A DNA stretch of 64,000 nt from Ramlibacter tataouinensis (GTDB taxonomy: Bacteria > Pseudomonadota > Gammaproteobacteria > Burkholderiales > Burkholderiaceae_C). The stretch spans positions 3,720,001 through 3,784,000 of the forward strand of contig NZ_CP116009.1 of assembly GCF_027941915.1 (NCBI RefSeq), written 5' to 3'. Every line of letters begins with the position of its first letter. The first letter of the stretch is position 1. The position numbers and the translations under genes were made by a program. The notes below the pieces were generated by a model. That model had not been told where the DNA came from, did no database searches, and saw nothing but the letters and a program-made list of their open reading frames with translations. Shown piece after piece: positions 9,057 through 21,049 of the stretch.

Positions 9057-9141
9057 GCGCGCATCCGGGTGCGTGAGGGGCCGCGCGGCGCGGCCGGTGT
9101 TCGCGCCCGCGCCGCGCTGCCTCAACTCACATCGACTTCTT

Positions 9142-9559
9142 TCAATGCCGGCACGCATGCCCGCCACTCTCGAGCTCGTCGAGGATCGGGCAGTCCGGCC
9201 GCTCGTCGCCATGGCAGCAGTCCACCAGGTGCTGCAGGGTGCGCCGCATGGTTTCCATCTCCTCCAGCTTGCGCGTGAGTTCCTCGACGTGCTTGCTGGC
9301 GATGCGGTGCACCTCGTGGCTGGAGCGGCGGCGGTTCTGCCACAGCTTGACCAGCTCGGCGATCTCGGCCATCGAGAAGCCGAGGTCGCGCGCGCGGCGG
9401 ATGAAGCGCAGCGTGTGCACCTCGCGCTCGCCGTACTGGCGGTAGCCCGAGTCGGTGCGGTGCACGGCCGGCAGCAGGCCGAGCGACTCGTAGTGGCGCA
9501 CCATCTTGGCCGACACGCCCGAGCGGCGCGCCGCCTCGCCGATGTTCCAGGGTCCGGCA

Positions 9560-9567
<8 letters not shown>
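9142..9567 (-). CDS. cueR: CueR, copper-responsive MerR-family activator
   Basis: A 141-residue MerR regulator. The N-terminal winged-helix begins [20 protein letters not shown], followed by a long dimerisation helix. The C-terminal metal loop reads [13 protein letters not shown]. Cys118 and Cys126 have the 8-residue spacing of the Cu(I)-binding Cys pair of CueR. The terminal GGHACRH adds a further Cys/His motif. Its start overlaps the end of copA by 8 bases, so it is cotranscribed with its main target. Four promoters with CueR geometry are present in this window. Confidence 0.93.
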
Positions 9568-11776
<2,209 letters not shown>

Positions 11777-11782
11777 GGCGGC

Positions 11783-11813
11783 AGTTTGAACCTTTCCATG
11801 ATGGTAAGGTCAA
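11783..11813 (-). promoter_or_regulatory. CueR-type promoter of copA
   Basis: On the minus strand: -35 TTGACC (11808-11813), 19-base spacer, -10 CAAACT (11783-11788). The overlong spacer contains a 21-bp dyad at 11790-11810 with arms ACCTTTCCAT and ATGGTAAGGT (9 of 10 pairs match). The 19-bp spacer and ACCTT/AAGGT ends are the hallmark of MerR/CueR-activated promoters. Confidence 0.88.
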
Positions 11814-11860
11814 GCGGGAAGCTTTCAATGATCCCGGTCAAGGGCGCGGCGGGCCTGCGC

Positions 11861-11891
11861 TTGACCTTGCCACGGGGGCAAGCTTCACAGT
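11861..11891 (+). promoter_or_regulatory. CueR-type promoter of copZ
   Basis: -35 TTGACC (11861-11866), 19-base spacer, -10 CACAGT (11886-11891). The dyad at 11864-11884 has arms ACCTTGCC and GGCAAGCT (7 of 8 pairs match). The register relative to -35 and -10 is identical to the copA promoter. It fires away from copA towards the small chaperone gene. Confidence 0.85.
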
Positions 11892-11921
11892 GGTGCCGTT
11901 CAACCCCACAGGAGAGATGCG

Positions 11922-12113
11922 ATGCATGAATTCAAGCTGCCCGACATGAGCTGCGGCCACTGCGTGAAGGCGGTGACCGAAGCGGCGCAGGAGGTCGATC
12001 CGCAGGCGAAGGTGCAGGTGGACCTGGGACGCAAGCAGGCGACGGTGGAATCGGCGCAGCCCAGGGAGAAGTTCGCCGCGGCGCTGGCCGAGGCGGGGTA
12101 TCCGCCGGCGTGA
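11922..12113 (+). CDS. copZ: Copper chaperone CopZ-like heavy-metal-associated protein
   Basis: A 63-residue single HMA domain. The metal site DMSCGHCVKAV (Cys11, Cys14) has the MxCxxC layout of soluble copper chaperones. Family role: carry Cu(I) in the cytoplasm to the ATPase or the regulator. A good ribosome-binding site (AGGAGAG) lies 6-12 bases before the ATG. It is transcribed alone from its own CueR-type promoter, divergent from copA-cueR, so sensing, chaperoning and export are co-induced. Confidence 0.92.
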   Translation: MHEFKLPDMSCGHCVKAVTEAAQEVDPQAKVQVDLGRKQATVESAQPREKFAAALAEAGYPPA

Positions 12114-12189
12114 GCGCCATTCCCGCGGGCGCGCGGACTGCGGCGCGCGTCGTGGCCGCTGACGGCTTCCATGGTGCAATTGCGCACCG

Positions 12190-13470
12190 ATGAGCAATCT
12201 CCCCGCCGACCTGATCCCCACCCTGCAATCCATCGGCGGTGCGCTCGCCACCGGGCTGCTGGTCGGCCTGCAGCGGGGCTGGCAGGCGCGCGAGCGGCCG
12301 GAGGGCGGGCGGGTCGCGGGCCTGCGCACGTTCACGCTGATCGGGCTGCTGGGCGGCCTGCTCGGCTGGGGCTGGCCCGGCTCGCCCTGGCCGATCGCGG
12401 CCGGCCTGCTGGCCACCGGCGCGCTGTTCGCCATCTCCTGGCGCCCGGCCGCCGATGCCGCCGGCACCCTCAGCATCACCAGCGCCATCGCGGGCCTGGT
12501 CACCTTCGTGCTGGGCGCCATCGCCGGCCAGGGCTACCCGCTCCACGCGGTCGGGGCCGCCGTGGGGGTGGCCCTGCTGCTGGACCTCAAGGGCCCGCTG
12601 CACCGGGGCCTGCGCCGCATGCAGGAGACCGAACTCGATGCGGTGCTGCAGCTGGGCGTGCTCAGCGCCGTCATCCTGCCGCTGCTGCCCAATCAGGGCT
12701 TCGGCCCCTACCAGGCGATCAACCCGTTCCAGCTCTGGCTGGCGGTGATCTTCATCGCCGCGCTGTCGCTGCTGGGGCACTGGGCCAGCCGCTGGCACGG
12801 CGCGCAGCACGGCCTGCTGTGGGTCGGTGTGCTGGGCGGGCTGGCTTCGTCCACCGCCGCCACGCTGTCGCTGTCGCGATCGGTGCGGGCCACGCCGGAA
12901 CTGGCCAGGCCGGCCGCCGCCGCGGTGGTGGCGGCCAACGGGATGATGTTCGTCCGCATGGCGGTGGTCGTGTCGCTGCTGCTGGCCGGCGCCGGCGTGC
13001 GGCTGGGCGCGCTGCTGGCGGCCATGGGCGCGGCCTGCTTCGCCGCCGCCGCGGTGCTGTGGCATCGGCGCGGCCAGCGGCAGCCGGCGTCGGTGGAGGG
13101 CGAAGCCAAGCTGTTCGACCTGGGCACCGCCTTCGGCTTCGCGCTGGCGCTGGGCATCGTCGCCGTGCTGGTGCGCGCGGCGCAGGACCTGCTGGGCACC
13201 GGCGGCGTGTTCGCGGTGGCCTTCGTCTCCGGCGCGGTCGACGTCGATGCGATCGTGCTGGCCAGCGTGCAGATGCTGGGTCGGGGCGAGCTGGCGGCCG
13301 GCGCGGCTGCCGCGGCCATCGTGCTGGCGGCGGTCGCCAACATGATCGTCAAGCTGGGGATGGCCAGCACGCTCGGCGGCCGTGCGCTCGGCTGGCGCGT
13401 GGCCGCCGGCTACGGCGCGGCGGCGGCCACCGGCGCGGCCCTCACGACCGTGGCGGCGTCGCTGGTCTGA
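12190..13470 (+). CDS. MgtC/DUF4010 family integral membrane protein
   Basis: A 426-residue, very hydrophobic protein with about a dozen predicted membrane segments. The N-terminal part (GGALATGLLVGLQRGWQARE) resembles the MgtC/SapB domain. The C-terminal half matches DUF4010, including GGLASSTAATLSLSRSV and VSGAVDVDAIVLASVQML. The function of this two-domain family is not established; ion transport is often suggested. The last 29 bases overlap the 3' end of the convergent PRPP-synthetase-like gene. No metal site is obvious, so I do not assign it to the copper genes. Confidence 0.82.
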   Translation: MSNLPADLIPTLQSIGGALATGLLVGLQRGWQARERPEGGRVAGLRTFTLIGLLGGLLGWGWPGSPWPIAAGLLATGALFAISWRPAADAAGTLSITSAIAGLVTFVLGAIAGQGYPLHAVGAAVGVALLLDLKGPLHRGLRRMQETELDAVLQLGVLSAVILPLLPNQGFGPYQAINPFQLWLAVIFIAALSLLGHWASRWHGAQHGLLWVGVLGGLASSTAATLSLSRSVRATPELARPAAAAVVAANGMMFVRMAVVVSLLLAGAGVRLGALLAAMGAACFAAAAVLWHRRGQRQPASVEGEAKLFDLGTAFGFALALGIVAVLVRAAQDLLGTGGVFAVAFVSGAVDVDAIVLASVQMLGRGELAAGAAAAAIVLAAVANMIVKLGMASTLGGRALGWRVAAGYGAAAATGAALTTVAASLV

Positions 13471-14374
13471 GTGCCGCCAGGGCGGCGGCGGCCTGGGCCA
13501 GTTCGCCGAGCACGTCGATCGAACCCGGGGCCATCGTCAGCGTGTTGCAGGTGACCACCTCGCCGGCCCCGGCTTCGCGCAGCACGTCCAGCGCATCGGG
13601 CGCCAGCACCGCGTGCACCCCGATGCACAGCGGCGCCTGCCCGAAGGCCGCGCGCACGTTCCGCACGGCGGTGGCCATGGTGCGGGCGCTGGAGATGATG
13701 TCGTCGATCAGCACCGGCTGGCGGTCGGCCAGCCCCTCGGCCTGCGGCAGCGAGATCTCCACCGCGCGATCACCCAGGCGCTGCTTGCTCAGCACCAGCA
13801 CCGGGCAGCCGACGCGGGCGGCGACGTCGCGCGCCCACTGCTCGCTTTCACCGTCGGGGCCGATCACCACCGGCCGCGGCAGCCGCTGCGAGATCCAGCG
13901 TGCGATGGCCGGCGCGCTCGGCGCCACGGCGGCGGGAATGCGGTACACCGCGTCCAGCGACGGGTAGCGGTGCAGGTGAGGATCGACCGTCACCAGCCGG
14001 TCGAACGCCTGCGACACCACGCGCGCGAAGGTGCGCGAGGTCACCGCCTCGCCGTCGCGGAAACGGATGTCCTGCCGCATGTAGGGCAGGTAGGGCGCCG
14101 CCAGGCCGACGCTGGCGGCGCCCAGCTCGCGCGCGGTGTCGGCCAGGAACAGCAGCGTGAGCGCCTGCGGATCGGGCTCGCGCAGGGTGGCGATCACCCA
14201 CACGTGCGCGTCGTGCACGCTGTCGAGCAGGCGGACATAGGCCTCGCCGTCGGGGAAGCGGCGGAACTCGACGCGGCCGACGCGAACGTCGCGGCCGGAG
14301 CCGGCGCGCAGGTGGCTGGCAAACAGCTCCGCGGCCGCTTCGGCGCCGGGCGCGGGGAGGATCACCGTGTTCAT
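13442..14374 (-). CDS. Ribose-phosphate pyrophosphokinase-like protein
   Basis: A 310-residue protein of the PRPP synthetase/phosphoribosyltransferase fold. The ribose-5-phosphate/PRPP loop is PVLIDDIISSARTMA, and TVDPHLHRYPSL corresponds to the flag/metal region. YLPYMRQDIRFRDGEAVTSR is the conserved ATP-binding stretch. Its ATG overlaps the stop of the phosphorylase gene (ATGA). It is shorter and more divergent than the housekeeping Prs. In this operon it probably acts in a nucleotide-salvage or ribose-phosphate recycling route, not general PRPP supply (inference). The 3' end overlaps the DUF4010 gene on the other strand. Confidence 0.85.
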   Translation of the reverse strand: MNTVILPAPGAEAAAELFASHLRAGSGRDVRVGRVEFRRFPDGEAYVRLLDSVHDAHVWVIATLREPDPQALTLLFLADTARELGAASVGLAAPYLPYMRQDIRFRDGEAVTSRTFARVVSQAFDRLVTVDPHLHRYPSLDAVYRIPAAVAPSAPAIARWISQRLPRPVVIGPDGESEQWARDVAARVGCPVLVLSKQRLGDRAVEISLPQAEGLADRQPVLIDDIISSARTMATAVRNVRAAFGQAPLCIGVHAVLAPDALDVLREAGAGEVVTCNTLTMAPGSIDVLGELAQAAAALAALRPATPPRS

Positions 14375-15897
14375 TCGCCTTCTCCGATCTCGACCAGGCC
14401 CGCTTGCGCATGCACGTAGTCGGTGGCGTAGTCCAGTTCGCCGGGGCTGTGGGCGTGCAGCATGAACAGCGGCTGGCCGCGCTCGACCCGATGGCCCAGC
14501 TTCACCTCCAGGCTGACGCCGGCCACGGCATCGCCGGGCGCGCCGGCCAGCTTGGCGGCCATGGCGATGCGGCGGTTGTCGATGGCCTGCACGACGCCGG
14601 CGCGCTCGGCCGTGACCGCGCGCACGTGCCGGGCCCGGCCGGGCTGGCGCAGGCCGCCCTGGGCTTCGCAGATGGCGGCGAACTGCTGCCAGGCGCGGCC
14701 GCTGTCCAGCGTCTGCGTCGCCAGCGCCAGGCCTTCGCCGGCCGGGGTGCGTCCGGCCATCTCCAGCAGGCGGCCGGCCAGCACCAGCGCCCGCTCGCGC
14801 AGGTCGGCCGGCGTCTGCGGCTGCCCCTGCAGCACCGCCAGCACGTCGTGCGCCTCCAGCGCCGGGCCGATGCCGCGGCCCACCGGCTGCGACCCGTCCG
14901 TCTGCAGCACCTGCACGTCCAGGCCGATGGCCGCGCCCACGTCCGTCAGCGCTGCCGACAACTGTGCCGCGGCGGCCTCGGTGCGCACCTTGGCGGTCGG
15001 TCCCACGGGGATGTCGATCAGCACCTGGCGCGAACCGGCCGCCGCCTTCTTGGACAGCACCGAGGCCACCAGCTGCGCCGTGCCGTCGAGGTCGAGCGGC
15101 CGCTCGACCCGGATCAGCACGTCGTCGGCCGGGCTGAGCTGCACCGCGCCGCCCCAGACGATGCAGCCGCTGTGGCGCTCGACCACCCGGCGCATGGCGG
15201 CCAGGTCCAGCGCCACCGGCGCCAGCGTTTCCATCGCATCGGCGGTGCCGGCCGGCGAGGTGATGGCGCGCGACGAGGTCTTGGGCATGGCGACGCCGCA
15301 GGCCGTGACGATGGGCACCACCAGCAGCGTGGTGCGGTTGCCGGGCAGGCCGCCGACGCAGTGCTTGTCGACCACGGTGTCGAACGGCCACTGCAGGCGC
15401 TCGCCGACATCGACCATCGCGTGGGTGAGGGCGATGGTTTCCTCGCGATCCATGCGGTCGCCCACGCAGGCCGTGACGAAGGAAGCGAGGTGCAGGTCCG
15501 ACAGCCGGCCCGCCGCCACGTCGCGCATGATCGCCAGCAACTGCGGGTAGTCGAGCCGATCGCCGTAGGTCTTGGCGCGGATGAAGCGCAGCGACTGCAG
15601 CACCGGCGGGTGGCGGATCTCCAGCGGCTCGCCGCCCTGCAGCCCCAGCAGCCGCCACGCGGCCTCGGACAGGCCGGCCTCGTGCACCTGCAGCCAGTCG
15701 GCCATCACGTGGTGCACGGTGGCCAGCACGCTGCGGCCGTCGTTGACCAGCTCGACCCGGGCCTGGGCCTCGAAGCCCTCGGCCAGGCAGACCGGGCAGT
15801 CCGGCCGCATGTAGACGATGGGCGCCTGGTAGGTGTCGATGCCGGCCCGGCGGGCGACCAGCGTCGCCGGCGCCGGCTTGGCACGCAGCGCCGTCAC
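14371..15897 (-). CDS. Thymidine phosphorylase-family protein, AMP-phosphorylase-like (long form)
   Basis: A 508-residue nucleoside/nucleotide phosphorylase family II protein. The N-terminal extension of about 80 residues (with YMRPDCPVCLAEGF) is the extra domain seen in archaeal AMP phosphorylase and absent from short DeoA. The catalytic block includes DKHCVGGLPGNRTTL and SSRAITSPAGTADAMETL, matching the family signature. The start is GTG 15897, overlapping the upstream nuclease stop (GTGA). Substrate could be AMP (giving ribose 1,5-bisphosphate) or a pyrimidine nucleoside; the extra domain favours a nucleotide. Coupled on both sides to its neighbours. Confidence 0.86.
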   Translation of the reverse strand: MTALRAKPAPATLVARRAGIDTYQAPIVYMRPDCPVCLAEGFEAQARVELVNDGRSVLATVHHVMADWLQVHEAGLSEAAWRLLGLQGGEPLEIRHPPVLQSLRFIRAKTYGDRLDYPQLLAIMRDVAAGRLSDLHLASFVTACVGDRMDREETIALTHAMVDVGERLQWPFDTVVDKHCVGGLPGNRTTLLVVPIVTACGVAMPKTSSRAITSPAGTADAMETLAPVALDLAAMRRVVERHSGCIVWGGAVQLSPADDVLIRVERPLDLDGTAQLVASVLSKKAAAGSRQVLIDIPVGPTAKVRTEAAAAQLSAALTDVGAAIGLDVQVLQTDGSQPVGRGIGPALEAHDVLAVLQGQPQTPADLRERALVLAGRLLEMAGRTPAGEGLALATQTLDSGRAWQQFAAICEAQGGLRQPGRARHVRAVTAERAGVVQAIDNRRIAMAAKLAGAPGDAVAGVSLEVKLGHRVERGQPLFMLHAHSPGELDYATDYVHAQAGLVEIGEGE

Positions 15898-17261
15898 AGC
15901 TCGACTTCCTGGCGCTGCTCGGGCACCGAGCAGGCGAAGCCGTGGGTGTCCTCGATCGCCAGCCGCAGGCTGTCGGAGGCGACCGGCTCGCCGTGGGTGA
16001 CGAACACCTGGCGCGGCGCCGACGGCAGCTTGCCCAGCCAGTTCAGCAGTTCGCTGCGGTCGGCGTGCGCCGACAGCGAACCCAGGCTCACCACCTCGGC
16101 GCGCACCTTGACGTACTCGCCGTGGATCTTGACCTCGGGCGCGCCGCCGGCCAGCGCCGCGCCGCGGGTGCCGGCCGCCTGGTAGCCGGCCAGCAGGATG
16201 GTGTTGCGCCGGTCCGGCGCGAAGGCCTTGAGGTGGTGCACCACGCGCCCGCCGGTGGCCATGCCGCTGGCGGCGATGATCACCGCCGGCACCCGCATCT
16301 CGTTGAGGCGCTGCGACTCCTCGACCGTGTTGACGATGCGCACGGCCTGGCACATGGCGCGGCACTGGGCCTCGTCCAGCCGGTGCTGCGCGCGGTAGCG
16401 GTGGTACAGCTCGGTCACGTTGGCGGCCATCGGGCTGTTGAGGAACACCGGCACGTCGGGCATGCGCCGCTGCTCCTTGAGCTGCGCGACCAGGTGCATC
16501 AGGGCCTGCGCCCGGCCGACCGCGAAGGCCGGGATCACCACCACGCCGCCGCGCGCGGCGGTGCGGCTGACCACCTCGGCCAGGGTCGTCGCCGGGTCTT
16601 CCTCCAGGTGCGCGCGCTCGCCGTAGGTGGACTCGATCAGCACCGTGTCGGCCGCCGGCGGCGTCTCGGGCGGCCGCATCAGGATGTCTTCGTCGCGCCC
16701 GAGGTCGCCCGAGAACAGCACCGAGCCGCCGTCCCACTGCACGTGGACGCTGGCCGCGCCGAGGATGTGGCCGGCCGGGATGAACTGCACGCGCACGCCC
16801 GGGATCGGTTCGAACACCGAGTGGAAGGGCGTGCGGCGCAACTGCCGGAGCACGCGGCGGGCGTCGTCCTCGGTGTAGAGCGGCAGCGCCGGGTGGTGCT
16901 TCGAGAAGCCGTGCCGGTTGGCGAACTCGGCCTCTTCCTCCTGCAGGTGGCCGGAGTCGGGCAGGAGGATGCCGGCCAGCTCGCAGGTCGCTTCGGTGGC
17001 ATGGACCGGCCCGCGGAACCCCTGCTTGGCCAGCGCCGGCAGGTAGCCGCTGTGGTCGATGTGGGCGTGGGTGAGCACCACCGCGTCGATGGCGTGCGGA
17101 TCGACGGGGAAGCGGTCCCAGTTGCGCAGGCGCAGTTGCTTGAGGCCCTGGAACAGGCCGCAATCGACCAGCAGGCGGCGGCCGCCGTGGGCCAGCAGGT
17201 AGCGCGAGCCGGTGACGGTGCCGGCGGCGCCCAGGAAGGTGAGTGTGGTTCGGGAACTCAT
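15894..17261 (-). CDS. Beta-CASP metallo-beta-lactamase RNA/DNA nuclease-like protein
   Basis: A 455-residue metallo-beta-lactamase with inserted beta-CASP domain. The zinc motif is LTHAHIDHSGYLPAL, with FSGDLGRDED further on. Beta-CASP motifs follow: IPAFAVGRAQALM, IIASGMATGGRVVHHL and the C-terminal SLSAHADRSELL. Relatives (YSH1/CPSF73 type) cut or degrade RNA. It is the first gene of a coupled operon with an AMP/thymidine phosphorylase-like and a PRPP-synthetase-like gene, which suggests conversion of RNA-derived nucleotides to sugar phosphates (inference). Start: ATG 17261, leading straight into the first strand LTFLGAAGTVTGS. Confidence 0.9.
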   Translation of the reverse strand: MSSRTTLTFLGAAGTVTGSRYLLAHGGRRLLVDCGLFQGLKQLRLRNWDRFPVDPHAIDAVVLTHAHIDHSGYLPALAKQGFRGPVHATEATCELAGILLPDSGHLQEEEAEFANRHGFSKHHPALPLYTEDDARRVLRQLRRTPFHSVFEPIPGVRVQFIPAGHILGAASVHVQWDGGSVLFSGDLGRDEDILMRPPETPPAADTVLIESTYGERAHLEEDPATTLAEVVSRTAARGGVVVIPAFAVGRAQALMHLVAQLKEQRRMPDVPVFLNSPMAANVTELYHRYRAQHRLDEAQCRAMCQAVRIVNTVEESQRLNEMRVPAVIIAASGMATGGRVVHHLKAFAPDRRNTILLAGYQAAGTRGAALAGGAPEVKIHGEYVKVRAEVVSLGSLSAHADRSELLNWLGKLPSAPRQVFVTHGEPVASDSLRLAIEDTHGFACSVPEQRQEVEL

Positions 17262-17317
17262 GCCGTGGAAGAGGATACCCGCGGCCGGGGCGGGAAACCC
17301 CGGGCGGCTGCACGGAA

Positions 17318-17369
17318 ATGGCTGAGCCATCGCATACTGCGCCCGTCCGGCCGCCTGGCTGGACGGGCG
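17318..17369 (+). other. Two dyads in the nuclease/DoxX divergent region
   Basis: The 177-base gap between the divergent nuclease and DoxX genes holds ATGGCT-G-AGCCAT (17318-17330, perfect). It also holds CGCCCGTCC / GGACGGGCG (17340-17348 and 17361-17369; 9-bp stem, 12-base loop). The first could be an operator, the second an RNA stem in the DoxX leader. No regulator is implicated. Confidence 0.35.
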
Positions 17370-17438
17370 AAGCAGGCTGTGCCCCCGGTGCGGCCGCTTC
17401 GTTCTCAACCACTTCACGATCACGACAGGAGACAACCG

Positions 17439-17900
17439 ATGAACACCACGACGACCTCTTTCCCGGCCGCCGGGCAGGGCGCCTTCGCGACGACAGGCGC
17501 CCAGGATGCCGCCACGCTGCTGGGCCGCGTGCTGCTGGCATGGCTGTTCATCCCCGCGGGCTGGGCCAAGATCGCCGGCTTCAGCGGCGTGGTGGGCTAC
17601 ATCTCGTCCAAGGGCATTCCCATGCCCGAGGTCTGCGCCGCGCTCGCCATCGCGATCGAGCTCGGACTGGGCCTGCTGCTGCTGGTGGGCTGGCAGGCGC
17701 GCTGGGCGGCGCTGGGCCTGGCGATCTTCGTGGCGGTGATCACGCCGATCTTCCACAACTACTGGGCCATGCCCGAGGCCCAGCAGATGATGCAGCGGCA
17801 GGCCTTCTGGAAGAACCTCGCCATCCTCGGCGGCCTGCTGGTGGCCTGGGCCTTCGGACCGGGCCGCTGGAGCCTGGACGGCAAGCGCGCGCGGGGCTGA
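17439..17900 (+). CDS. DoxX-family membrane protein
   Basis: A 153-residue protein with four hydrophobic helices. The DoxX pattern is visible in LLGRVLLAWLFIPAGWAKI, the glycine-rich region up to GIPMP, and IFHNYWAMPEAQQMM. DoxX proteins are quinone-linked or redox-associated membrane proteins, with roles that vary by subgroup. The ATG at 17439 has AGGAGA 6-11 bases upstream. It is monocistronic and ends at a strong rho-independent terminator. Function here is unassigned. Confidence 0.85.
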   Translation: MNTTTTSFPAAGQGAFATTGAQDAATLLGRVLLAWLFIPAGWAKIAGFSGVVGYISSKGIPMPEVCAALAIAIELGLGLLLLVGWQARWAALGLAIFVAVITPIFHNYWAMPEAQQMMQRQAFWKNLAILGGLLVAWAFGPGRWSLDGKRARG

Positions 17901-17923
17901 GGAACGGGGCCACTGCCTCTGTC

Positions 17924-17950
17924 ATGGCGGGCCCGGCCCGCCATTTTTTT
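17924..17950 (+). terminator. Rho-independent terminator of the DoxX gene
   Basis: A perfect 9-bp stem ATGGCGGGC / GCCCGCCAT with a 3-base loop, followed by a run of seven T. It lies 24 bases after the DoxX stop and before the convergent ATPase stop at 17973. Confidence 0.92.
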
Positions 17951-17972
17951 CTGCGGGACATCGCAAGCGCAG

Positions 17973-20198
<2,226 letters not shown>

Positions 20199-20225
20199 CG
20201 GGCGTTCCTGTGGTCGCAAGCAAGG

Positions 20226-20256
20226 ACTCTGAACCTTGTCCCGGTGGGAAGGTCAA
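20226..20256 (-). promoter_or_regulatory. CueR-type promoter of the second copper ATPase
   Basis: On the minus strand: -35 TTGACC (20251-20256), 19-base spacer, -10 CAGAGT (20226-20231). The dyad at 20233-20253 has outer arms ACCTT / AAGGT, with partial symmetry inside (7 of 10 pairs). It has the same register as the copA, copZ and copper-operon promoters. The cytochrome c gene diverges from the same gap. Confidence 0.82.
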
Positions 20257-20316
20257 GGGGAGGGCGCGCCGGGCTGGGCGAGCGCGGGCCAGCGCACGGC
20301 ACTACCATGGCAGGCG

Positions 20317-20787
20317 ATGACCGATGCGGACCGTTTCCACTCTACTGCCTTCGCGCTGGCCTGCTGCGCGGCCCTGGCGGGCTGCGATGCCGGCCCCCGG
20401 GCCGTCGAGCTCAGGCCGGCGGACCCGCAGGTGGTGCAACTCGGCCAGCAGGTCTATGCCGCCCATTGCGTCGCCTGCCACGGCGCCAGGCTCGAAGGCC
20501 AGCCGAACTGGCGCGACCGCGATGCATCGGGCCGGCTGCCGGCGCCGCCGCACGACGCCTCGGGCCACACCTGGCACCACCCGGACGAGCAGCTGTTCGC
20601 GCTCACCAAGTACGGCGTCGCGAAAGTGGCGGGGCTGAAGGACTACCAGACCAGCATGCCCGTGTACGAGGGCGTGCTGAGCGACGCCGAGATCGTGGCG
20701 GTGCTCTCGTGGATCAAGGCGCAGTGGCCGGCAGAGGTCCGGGCCAAGCACGACCGGATCAACCAGGCCGCGCGCGAGAATCGCTGA
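20317..20787 (+). CDS. Cytochrome c lipoprotein
   Basis: A 156-residue protein with an N-terminal hydrophobic stretch ending in the lipobox LAGC (Cys23), so probably a membrane-anchored periplasmic lipoprotein. One c-type haem site, CVACH (residues 51-55), and a later TSMPVYEG segment supply His/Met ligands. The central part GHTWHHPDEQLFALTKYG is typical of small cytochromes c next to copper genes. It starts 118 bases from the divergent ATPase start. I see no CueR box oriented towards it. A role in electron transfer linked to copper oxidation is possible but unproven. Confidence 0.85.
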   Translation: MTDADRFHSTAFALACCAALAGCDAGPRAVELRPADPQVVQLGQQVYAAHCVACHGARLEGQPNWRDRDASGRLPAPPHDASGHTWHHPDEQLFALTKYGVAKVAGLKDYQTSMPVYEGVLSDAEIVAVLSWIKAQWPAEVRAKHDRINQAARENR

Positions 20788-20901
20788 CGACGGGCCGGCA
20801 CGGGGCGAGGTCGCCGACCGCGCACGGCGAATCCCACCCGCTGCGTCCGCCATCGGCCGGCACGCCGATGAACTGCGCCACCGCCCCGTACAATCGCGTC
20901 C

Positions 20902-21049
20902 GTCACTGGGGAGTAGCCGTCCTTTCCGCACCGGAAAGGAGCCTGCGTCAACACACTTGGCCCTCCGGGCCATGGCGCAGGCGGTCCCGCACTTGGCAAG
21001 ACCTTTGACCATGCCGCCTTTCCCGGCCGGGGGGCGCCGTGGTCAATGG
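20902..21049 (+). promoter_or_regulatory. yybP-ykoY (Mn2+) riboswitch with start-codon-sequestering helix
   Basis: The leader carries the two conserved loops of this class: TGGGGAGTAGCC (20907-20918) and CGTCAACACAC (20946-20956). Stems: CCTTTCCG / CGGAAAGG (20920-20939 region) and CCTGCG / CGCAGG enclosing GGCCC / GGGCC. The closing P1 pairs GTCACTGG (20902-20909) with CCTTTGAC (21002-21009). The same 3' strand, CCTTTGACC (21002-21010), can instead pair with GGTCAATGG (21041-21049, one mismatch), which contains the ATG at 21046. Known class behaviour is gene activation by Mn2+; the alternative helix suggests translational control. Confidence 0.88.

Noticed and set aside
9077-9095. GC-rich hairpin (GGCCGC / GCGGCC) after the SMR exporter gene
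   Set aside because: Short stem, no T-tract on either strand; similar stems arise by chance at this GC content.
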